Below are positions 1-5,085 of a stretch of 7,182 nt of DNA, piece by piece. How positions within the stretch are numbered: the stretch's first letter is position 1; every line of letters starts with the position of its first letter. Source of the DNA: Nanobdellota archaeon. Its GTDB lineage: Archaea > Nanobdellota > Nanobdellia > Pacearchaeales > GW2011-AR1. The translations under genes and the position numbers were made by a program. The stretch spans positions 1 through 7,182 of the forward strand of contig JAHJRM010000098.1 in the NCBI GenBank assembly GCA_018830905.1, read 5' to 3'. Under the pieces are notes generated by a model. That model did no database searches. It was given only the letters and a program-made list of their open reading frames with translations, and was not told the origin of the DNA.

Positions 1-64
1 TGATTCTAAGGGGTTTTAGCTCGTCAAAAATCACGAAACTATAGCTACCGTTACAATACTGCAT
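1..64 (-). CDS. possible 5' end of a leftward gene, partial
   Basis: On the minus strand an ATG at 64-62 opens a frame that stays open for 21 codons to the window edge and starts MQYCNGSYSFVIFDELKPLR. An in-frame TAA lies two codons upstream of the ATG, so this is the earliest ATG in the frame. No Shine-Dalgarno sequence precedes it, and a frame this short can be open by chance in AT-rich DNA. In its favour, it lies downstream of a leftward promoter and terminator/antiterminator arrangement that would make sense as the leader of a gene here. The product is not recognised. Confidence 0.25.
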   Translation of the reverse strand, partial: MQYCNGSYSFVIFDELKPLRI

Positions 65-66
65 TT

Positions 67-96
67 TTTATAGAAAGGGAGATATTTTATTTGCAA
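67..96 (-). promoter_or_regulatory. weak leftward sigma70-like promoter motif
   Basis: Minus-strand TTGCAA (91-96) and TATAAA (67-72) are separated by 18 nt, a plausible -35/-10 pair just beyond the intrinsic terminator. It would start transcription at about 60, just inside the possible ATG at 64, so it cannot serve that start. AT-rich DNA yields such pairs often; this is a motif match only. Confidence 0.25.
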
Positions 97-144
97 CTTT
101 TGAATTAACAATTGGTTCTGTAAACTGTCCCCTTACTTCCTTTT

Positions 145-190
145 AAATAAAAAAAGGCCACCACAGATTATTAGTCTGTAGTGACCTTCG
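145..190 (-). terminator. Rho-independent terminator, leftward
   Basis: Positions 154-167 and 175-188 form a 14-bp stem with a 7-nt loop. On the minus strand the stem is followed at once by seven T and then an AT run (147-155). Two stem positions (158/184 and 162/180) are G-U pairs when read on the minus strand but C-A mismatches on the plus strand. That indicates the structure is selected in leftward RNA. It ends either the transcript started near 276 or read-through from the yidD operon, or both. A T-rich stretch at 192-197 could give weak termination on the plus strand too. Confidence 0.85.
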
Positions 191-276
191 ATTTTTTCGA
201 TTGGTCAAGAGATTTCTATTGCCTAATTATTATTTGTGTCTAATTCTTTTAATCTGATGCTCTTATTCTTTTCAAT
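148..276 (-). ncRNA. candidate small RNA or attenuated leader, about 130 nt
   Basis: A leftward promoter (283-311) predicts a start near 276, and a strong intrinsic terminator stops the RNA near 148, giving a discrete RNA of about 130 nt. The first 65 nt or so are A-rich and look unstructured. The rest can form either a 9-bp hairpin (182-207) or the terminator hairpin (154-188), which exclude each other. No SD-preceded ORF lies inside. A TTG-started frame of 18 codons near the 5' end lacks any ribosome site. I do not recognise 6S, SRP, T-box or a known riboswitch consensus. It may be a trans-acting sRNA, or a leader controlling a gene to the left. Confidence 0.5.
182..207 (-). promoter_or_regulatory. 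alternative (antiterminator-like) hairpin
   Basis: On the minus strand TGACC (207-203) pairs with GGTCA (186-182), and TCGA (200-197) pairs with TCGA (191-188) around an AAAAA loop, with a small 2/1-nt internal loop. The 3' half uses bases 182-188, which are also the first half of the terminator's 5' arm (175-188). The two hairpins therefore cannot form together, which is the arrangement used in transcription attenuation. Pairing is seen in the sequence; the regulatory role is inferred. Confidence 0.5.
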
Positions 277-282
277 CAAGTC

Positions 283-311
283 AACTTAGCATACTTATTT
301 TTGTTTGTCAA
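283..311 (-). promoter_or_regulatory. leftward sigma70 promoter with extended -10
   Basis: The minus strand carries a perfect TTGACA (306-311), a 17-nt spacer and TAAGTT (283-288). A TG one base upstream of the -10 forms an extended -10 that can compensate for the weak hexamer. Predicted start is about 276. It sits just after the end of yidD and points away from it, so it serves the small RNA/leader to the left and not the operon. Confidence 0.65.
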
Positions 312-321
312 GTAAAAATTT

Positions 322-350
322 CACTTATCCAAAAATTCCTTTGGTGTCAA
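322..350 (-). promoter_or_regulatory. second, tandem promoter-like motif with inverted repeat in spacer
   Basis: A second perfect minus-strand TTGACA (345-350) lies 17 nt upstream of TAAGTG (322-327), the same layout as the downstream promoter at 283-311. Its spacer contains the inverted repeat CCAAA/TTTGG (329-333 and 340-344), a possible operator. The -10 match is poor and there is no extended TG, so activity is uncertain. Confidence 0.3.
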
Positions 351-379
351 TATCTTGATACTTCTTCTATTTAAGCTAT

Positions 380-601
380 TCACGGAAAGTCTATGCAACT
401 GCCATAATTCCAAGGGTTGCAACGTAATAAGCGCCAAATAGAAAGTAATAATCCTTTCCGGGGTCCATATTTCACGATTGCAAGTTCACAATATTCAGAA
501 CATGATGGAATGAAACGGCATCGCAACTTATTGCGTCTACGCCAAGCTGCCCATGGTGACTTTCGATAGAACTCAATTATCCTTAGAATGATTCGGGTCA
601 T
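380..601 (-). CDS. yidD: YidD family membrane protein insertion efficiency factor
   Basis: Small inner-membrane-associated protein of 73 residues, the usual family size. YidD proteins assist YidC/Sec-dependent insertion of membrane proteins. The hallmark core is complete: an N-terminal hydrophobic/aromatic stretch (residues 3-20), then [10 protein letters not shown] (28-37), [10 protein letters not shown] (41-50) and RLLRCNPW (57-64), with C28, C34 and C61 in family positions. The usual ending GGxDPVP is changed to GSCIDFP. The start ATG overlaps the stop of the zinc-ribbon gene as TAATG, so translation is coupled; a GAG three bases upstream is the only ribosome-site trace. The family normally sits in the rpmH-rnpA-yidD-yidC cluster. 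None of those genes is here, so this may be a second, specialised copy. Confidence 0.9.
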   Translation of the reverse strand: MTRIILRIIEFYRKSPWAAWRRRNKLRCRFIPSCSEYCELAIVKYGPRKGLLLSIWRLLRCNPWNYGSCIDFP

Positions 602-819
602 TACTCTATTTCATGCACAACTTTCTCTCGAGAAATAGCAGATGAGCCACATTTTGGACAGCGAGAAGTTTCAACTTTTGGCTTTTTTTGGAAAGGCTGA
701 AAGCAAGGGCAACATTGTGCTTGAGCTGAGACATCAGTTACTCTATCCTCACCTGTATAATGCCAAACATGACCACATGCTTTACATGTAGCTCGTGTCT
801 CTTTTACCTTCTTTCCCAT
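601..819 (-). CDS. small double zinc-ribbon protein
   Basis: A 72-residue protein that probably binds one or two zinc ions. It has CKACG (12-16) near the N-terminus, a CCPC cluster (36-39) in the middle and CPKCG (54-58) near the C-terminus, followed by a charged tail ending VVHEIE. This CxxC-loop-CxxC layout resembles small uncharacterised zinc-ribbon proteins; no catalytic residues are visible, so a binding or adaptor role is inferred. GGAGG lies 8 nt before the ATG, inside the end of the upstream gene, and only 3 nt separate the two genes. Its stop overlaps the yidD start. It is thus the middle gene of a tightly coupled trio with a membrane protein and YidD, which suggests a task at the inner face of the membrane. 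Specific substrate unknown. Confidence 0.8.
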   Translation of the reverse strand: MGKKVKETRATCKACGHVWHYTGEDRVTDVSAQAQCCPCFQPFQKKPKVETSRCPKCGSSAISREKVVHEIE

Positions 820-822
820 AAA

Positions 823-2163
823 TTATTCCTCCTTACCACCCAATGCTTTATATGCATCAAGAACATTTTGCAAGGCAATTTTCTCAGCCTTAGTAACAGT
901 TCTATCTTTATAGTATTGGCTACCCTTATATCTTATGACTGCTCTCTTAGAAGAAATTATCGCCCTAACTATATGCTCTTTATCACGAAAGGCACAAGTA
1001 TACCATTCCCAAATCTTTCCTGCACTATTATCACGTTTAACTTCTCCATAAGATGGAATTATTTCAAATTTTTCATCATCGACCTTTATGATATATTTTT
1101 CTATGAACAACCAATCATCTCCAGAATATCGAATTCTAAAGTACAGCCAAGGCAAGGAGTCCTTTGTCTTACCTATGAAAAGATGTAAATTGTTTCTGTT
1201 GTCATAGCGTGGAGTTGTTTTATCATAATACCATGTAATTTCTTCTATCTTGTCATACTCCTTTCGCATTTTACGCAATGCAAGGGCCAAATGTCTCTTT
1301 TCCGCTTCAATTCTACGTTTCTCGGCAAGTTCCTCAGCTTTGCTCTTTTCAGCAAGTTTCTTGGCTTGTTCCTCTCTTTGCTTGATCTCATTATCAACAA
1401 GAGGATATAAAAGGGCAACCAGACTTTCCTCAGCATTTTTATTGTTTAATTGGAATTTCGGGGGAATTGATTTATCCTTTTTCAAAGAAGAGAGTTCATC
1501 AAGGATCATTTGCTTGAGGGTCTCTTGAGCTATTTTCTTCGCTTCTTCTCCACCTTCGATGAGCCTTACAATCCTCAATCCTTTTCCTATGCTGTCTGGC
1601 TTAACTCCAGTTTCTTTGACAAGTTTTATGGCTTCCTGAAACTTAGTCTCTGCTTCAACAAGATCATCAATCTTTATAAAAGAATATGCCTGCCTGATTG
1701 CATCTTGTTGCTTTCTTGTTGCTTCTGCTTTCACCTTCTCGGCCCTTTTTTCTTTAATCTGATTTATGAGCCCACCGGTTTCTCCAAATCCAACTATTGC
1801 AAAAAAGCCAAATAGGGAAGATAAAATCAACAGACCTATTGCATATTTTCTTGCAAGCTTTATTGGGGATCCCTTCTTAAAGGAGAGAAGGGAAATGGCA
1901 AAGAGAATTAGGCAAATTATGAGAGTTTGGATAGAATAGGAGACAATAAGATGATAGAGCAGTAAGAATAATATTGGGGTGCAGAGAAGCAAGAGAAAGA
2001 TGATTAAACAACCCTTTCCAAAACTGCTTTCTTCCCTTTTTGGTTTTTCTGGTGTTAGCCCTGTCATAAAACCTTTCTTGTTTCCATCTTCTTTTTTCTT
2101 TTCTGACTCTTTCCTAAATCTTCTCATTCCTTCTTCTAAGTCTTTTCTGGTTGGTTCTGACAT
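823..2163 (-). CDS. membrane protein with three TM helices, coiled coil and conserved-looking C-terminal domain
   Basis: A 446-residue protein, not assigned to a named family. A lysine/glutamate-rich cytosolic N-terminus (1-50) is followed by three hydrophobic segments (about 52-75, 78-95, 106-128). A helical region 132-230 includes a TPR-like pair around residues 154-186, and a strongly charged coiled coil spans about 258-310. A beta-rich C-terminal domain follows (310-446; WLYFRIRY, WEWYTCAFRD, AVIRYKGSQYY) and ends in a helix ENxxxxNVLDAYKAL-like. I recall similar tails on unrelated bacterial proteins, but without a known function. The start at 2163 is chosen because AGGAGGT lies exactly 7 nt upstream (2171-2177). 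A longer frame from GTG at 2250 has no such site and would add 29 residues unlike the rest. The next gene follows after 3 nt. Confidence 0.8.
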   Translation of the reverse strand: MSEPTRKDLEEGMRRFRKESEKKKEDGNKKGFMTGLTPEKPKREESSFGKGCLIIFLLLLCTPILFLLLYHLIVSYSIQTLIICLILFAISLLSFKKGSPIKLARKYAIGLLILSSLFGFFAIVGFGETGGLINQIKEKRAEKVKAEATRKQQDAIRQAYSFIKIDDLVEAETKFQEAIKLVKETGVKPDSIGKGLRIVRLIEGGEEAKKIAQETLKQMILDELSSLKKDKSIPPKFQLNNKNAEESLVALLYPLVDNEIKQREEQAKKLAEKSKAEELAEKRRIEAEKRHLALALRKMRKEYDKIEEITWYYDKTTPRYDNRNNLHLFIGKTKDSLPWLYFRIRYSGDDWLFIEKYIIKVDDEKFEIIPSYGEVKRDNSAGKIWEWYTCAFRDKEHIVRAIISSKRAVIRYKGSQYYKDRTVTKAEKIALQNVLDAYKALGGKEE

Positions 2164-2170
2164 AAGATTT

Positions 2171-2177
2171 ACCTCCT
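2171..2177 (-). promoter_or_regulatory. strong ribosome binding site fixing the 2163 start
   Basis: Minus-strand AGGAGGT with a 7-nt spacer to the ATG at 2163. This decides against the in-frame GTG at 2250. The 88-nt gap 2164-2251 also holds a weak GTGGC/GCCAC inverted repeat (2221-2225 and 2246-2250) without a T run, so no terminator is called between the two genes. Confidence 0.8.
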
Positions 2178-2251
2178 CTTGAGATTTACTTATTCCTTCT
2201 CCGTCAATACTGCTGTCCCTGTGGCAGCCATTATTATTAAAGGACGCCACC

Positions 2252-2917
2252 CTAAAAACTCTTTAAGGCTAAAATTGAAATACTATTAGGACTATTTGCC
2301 ACTTGAAAATCAATCCCCATTTCTTTTATCTTGCTTGATTGGAAAGATTTTGTTTTTCTGGTATAATCCCAAATAAGATATACACCAACTCCAGCAGTGC
2401 ACAATCCTATTGCTCCTTGTATTTCATTTTTACTAATCTTTTCATATTCGTATGAAGCACTAAGTTCAACTCTTGTAGGTGTACTATCCCAACCACCGGC
2501 AAAATAATCCCAAGAATCTGATGCTCCTTTTGGCAATGGATCAAGCCAATGAACATCTAAATAACAATAATCATTAGCAATCATCTGACCAGAGGCATCA
2601 TAATAAGTTCTGTATATCTTCACATTCTTAAGCGGCACATTTCCTGTATTCTTTACTGTTCCATAAGAATCTACATACCACGGATATCCTGCTCCTGCCC
2701 GCTCTTTACTCCAGGACCAATTGCTTGTATCTAATGCTGGATTTGTTGCATCACTATAGCCATCAATTGCCAAGAATGCTCCTAATCCAGTTAAGGCAAT
2801 GCCACAGAAAAGTTTGGTCTTACCTCTAAGTTTAGGTCTGCCTTGTGCATAAGCATGGTCTGTAATTAATGAGATAGATACAAAGATGGATAAAGTGATA
2901 ATTAAAATCTTCTTCAT
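2252..2917 (-). CDS. exported protein with FxLYD-like domain
   Basis: A 221-residue protein with a clear signal peptide (MKK, hydrophobic core 4-18, likely cut after AYA at residue 24). Two glycine-rich hydrophobic stretches, 36-51 (GIALTGLGAFLA) and 168-184 (AIGLCTAGVGVYLIWDY), flank the middle domain and look alike, so they may be membrane-associating hairpins. Between them residues 79-155 read like an FxLYD/CARDB-type immunoglobulin-like fold: GTVKNTGNVPLKNVKIY, then YYDASGQMI, then LDPLPKG before a final strand. Such domains act in the cell envelope and have no enzymatic role. GAGGAG lies 10 nt upstream of the ATG. Neighbours are an orphan fragment upstream and a membrane protein 88 nt downstream on the same strand. 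Function unknown; export is well supported. Confidence 0.75.
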   Translation of the reverse strand: MKKILIITLSIFVSISLITDHAYAQGRPKLRGKTKLFCGIALTGLGAFLAIDGYSDATNPALDTSNWSWSKERAGAGYPWYVDSYGTVKNTGNVPLKNVKIYRTYYDASGQMIANDYCYLDVHWLDPLPKGASDSWDYFAGGWDSTPTRVELSASYEYEKISKNEIQGAIGLCTAGVGVYLIWDYTRKTKSFQSSKIKEMGIDFQVANSPNSISILALKSF

Positions 2918-2957
2918 CTGTTATAATCTCCTCGTTCTTTTCTAAGATACTGCCCTA

Positions 2958-3173
2958 CTATTCAAATTCTATATCGGTAATTTTTACTTCTACTTTTCCT
3001 GCCCAATCAGAAGGTACATCGTCAGTTTTTACACCAAACTCTTTGCTATAGTTTGGTTTTAAAAGCTTAGCAGAATCGCCAAATGAATATTTGGACACCA
3101 AGATAGGATGATAACTTTTCTCAAAGATAGAATCTCCACCTTTATCAAGAACTATAGTTTCGCAGAAATAATC
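2958..3173 (-). pseudogene. start-less C-terminal fragment of an FxLYD-like protein
   Basis: Between the nuclease and the exported protein a minus-strand frame stays open for 71 codons to a TAG at 2960-2958. Its residues look genuine: DKGGDSIFEKSYHPILVSKY, later LLKPNYSKEFGV, and an ending WAGKVEVKITDIEFE that resembles the last strands of exported beta-sandwich domains. The frame is open only back to a TAA near 3229 and contains no ATG; the TTG/GTG pair within it would leave about 48 residues and has no ribosome site. It overlaps the last 22 nt of the nuclease gene in the -1 frame. Most likely it is the tail of a gene whose front was lost; alternatives are a frameshifted extension of the nuclease or an assembly error. 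Confidence 0.5.
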
Positions 3174-4993
3174 AGATAAAGTTTTACAATTCCATTCAAT
3201 ACACTTTTTATTAAACCAGTTAAAAACTGATGCCTTTTAATATATCCAGCTATAGATGGACTTACCTTATAGTAGACATTAATAAATAGTTTTCCTAAGA
3301 CACTCTTCTCAAGATGAGTATCTCTAACATATTTTAATGTTTTAACTTGATATGCTTCACTATCACCATAAACTGCTGTGGCAATAAAGCAACCTGATTT
3401 TTGTTTTTTGGAAGACCCCATATATTCTATTAACCAGTCATCTGACTTCTGTTTAGTTCTTTTGGGAGACCTTTCGCAAGATATTTTTACCCTTCTAAAT
3501 TTCTGAACACCAACTACTGCACCAAATCCAGGAAAGTTGGTTTCTCCTAAAGTATTCAACCATCTATTTTCATGCCAGACCCATTTTTCGTAATCGTTAT
3601 CAATAAAAGCCCACTTTTTATCAATTTTGGGGTTAATCTTCTCAGGAATTCTTTTTACCAAGTTCTGAATTCTCTTTGCATCAAAGAGTGGACAATATTT
3701 CAACTTATTTATTTCTTGATCTATTTTTTCATTTATTTTTTTGTGGTCAAACATCCATTCTTCTTCAGTAGTGTTTGTATATCCATAATCCCGCCATTCC
3801 TCGTCTTCCAGTTCCCTAAAGTAAAAATTCCTACATCCAAACTTATTGAGCTTATTGTCATATTCGCTTCCTTTGCAGTAATCTAAGGAAGTATTTTGTT
3901 TAATCTTTTCTCGAAAACACCATAATGAATTTCTTAGGTTAGTAGATTTGACAATTTCTCCATCAATTTCTATCTTTTGGGTTTTCCACCCGCTTGTCAG
4001 ATCAAGAATTTTGTATAGGTTCTCTATAGCCTCTTCAGTTATTTCAAATCTCGCGCCATATATTTGCTCCTCTCCTTCTCCTTGTGTAAAATACGACTCT
4101 TGTTCTTGAATAAACCTTATCGCCTCTTCCCGTTTTTTTGATGCAGAGCGCCCAAAAGAAATTATGGCTTCTTTCAGATTTGGCACTTTTTTAGTAATGG
4201 GTGTTTTTTTAGCACTGGGAGTGTAAGATGCCTTTACTTTCTTGAGTTGACTTTCAGTATGGTTAATAAGAAATATTTCTACTTTAAGCCCTAATCTTGT
4301 TGATAGAAAGTCATGCCATTTCCTTTGTTTTTTTGATATTTTATCATTCTCACTCTTAACTTCTGAGAAGAAAAAATCTCTATCAAGGCTATTGTATAAG
4401 ATGAGGTCAGGCAAACCTGATCTATTATCGTTGAAATTCGACATAAGTCTTTCGAGTATTTTTATCAGTCTTTTCTTGTCTATTCCGTGTACTGCGATTA
4501 GCAATTCATCAATTTTGTATTTATTCCAGTTCTCTATGGGCCTACAATTCTTTCCGTAATTCTTTTTGTAAGACTCATTAAGTTTTTCTTCAAGGTTGCT
4601 ATGTTGTAATTCTTGGATTCTATTCTCTATTAGTCTTTCTCTTCTTTTATAAAAGTCTTGGGAAAAGAAATCAGCGGGCATTCCATTTGTCTGAATTGTT
4701 TGATCAAATAACTCTTCAAACATTTTATCCTCTGGACTAAGTTCTGTTTGAATGCCATCTATAATAACACCTACTGCTCCTCTTGTCTTTGCAAATATCA
4801 CATCCCAAAAGAATAAAGACATGAGTGTAGCCCAATATGTATTTTCTGCCCATAACGCTTTATATCTCAATTTTTCATAATATGTTATAGCGGCTTCCTC
4901 TGCAAAATATTCATTTCCATCAATGGTGTATTTTGCTTTACCCTTTTGTTGACTATCTATTTTTTGGAGTTCAATATTTTTAAAATAAATCAT
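3152..4993 (-). CDS. FAN1-like VRR-NUC nuclease with C-terminal CFI-box domain
   Basis: A 613-residue protein whose first part matches the VRR-NUC (PD-(D/E)xK) nuclease of FAN1, an enzyme that cuts branched or 5'-flap DNA. Seen: EEAAITYYEKL (32-42) and LFFWDVIFA (60-68), the helix pair that precedes the core in FAN1; then GLPDLIL (193-199) and EVK (211-213) with D196, E211 and K213 as the metal/catalytic residues, followed by SKKQRKW (220-226) and GLKVEIFLIN. The active site is intact. The middle (about 260-520) is unrecognised and holds cysteines at 359, 373, 387 and 434. The end carries CFIATAVYGD (535-544) and YYKVSPSIAG, the CFI-box C-terminal domain found on many unrelated proteins, role unknown. 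The ATG at 4993 is preferred (AAAGG, 6-nt spacer) over a TTG at 5029 without one. Long FAN1 N-terminal domains are absent. Confidence 0.8.
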   Translation of the reverse strand: MIYFKNIELQKIDSQQKGKAKYTIDGNEYFAEEAAITYYEKLRYKALWAENTYWATLMSLFFWDVIFAKTRGAVGVIIDGIQTELSPEDKMFEELFDQTIQTNGMPADFFSQDFYKRRERLIENRIQELQHSNLEEKLNESYKKNYGKNCRPIENWNKYKIDELLIAVHGIDKKRLIKILERLMSNFNDNRSGLPDLILYNSLDRDFFFSEVKSENDKISKKQRKWHDFLSTRLGLKVEIFLINHTESQLKKVKASYTPSAKKTPITKKVPNLKEAIISFGRSASKKREEAIRFIQEQESYFTQGEGEEQIYGARFEITEEAIENLYKILDLTSGWKTQKIEIDGEIVKSTNLRNSLWCFREKIKQNTSLDYCKGSEYDNKLNKFGCRNFYFRELEDEEWRDYGYTNTTEEEWMFDHKKINEKIDQEINKLKYCPLFDAKRIQNLVKRIPEKINPKIDKKWAFIDNDYEKWVWHENRWLNTLGETNFPGFGAVVGVQKFRRVKISCERSPKRTKQKSDDWLIEYMGSSKKQKSGCFIATAVYGDSEAYQVKTLKYVRDTHLEKSVLGKLFINVYYKVSPSIAGYIKRHQFLTGLIKSVLNGIVKLYLIISAKL

Positions 4994-5022
4994 AGCTCGC
5001 CTTTTTCCTATTTTTTGGTTAA

Positions 5023-5038
5023 TAGCCAAATTTAGCTA
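5023..5038. promoter_or_regulatory. near-perfect 16-bp palindrome upstream of the nuclease gene
   Basis: TAGCCAAATTTAGCTA pairs with itself at 7 of 8 positions and lies 30 nt before the nuclease ATG, in the 92-nt gap after the beta-helix gene. It could be an operator or a weak RNA hairpin. No convincing promoter or T-tracted terminator was found in this gap, so the nuclease may be read through from the gene upstream. Confidence 0.3.
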
Positions 5039-5085
5039 ATTCTAAAACTCATCCCTATGACCTTTTTAAATATCTTCTATCTTTG

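Noticed and set aside
35..45. 11-bp match 'CGAAACTATAG' to the minus strand at 3152-3162
   Set aside because: A match of this length is expected by chance within 7 kb, and no flanking similarity extends it.
222..279. TTG-started 18-codon frame inside the candidate RNA
   Set aside because: No ribosome site, no recognisable content, and open length expected in AT-rich DNA.
760..1188. 142-codon plus-strand open frame
   Set aside because: Antisense to the zinc-ribbon start and the C-terminal domain of the 446-residue protein; composition typical of a shadow frame.
2164..2250. N-terminal extension of the 446-residue protein from GTG at 2250
   Set aside because: No ribosome site there, while AGGAGGT with a 7-nt spacer precedes the ATG at 2163.
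4994..5029. TTG start 12 codons upstream in the nuclease gene
   Set aside because: No ribosome site upstream, and the ATG at 4993 has AAAGG at suitable spacing.
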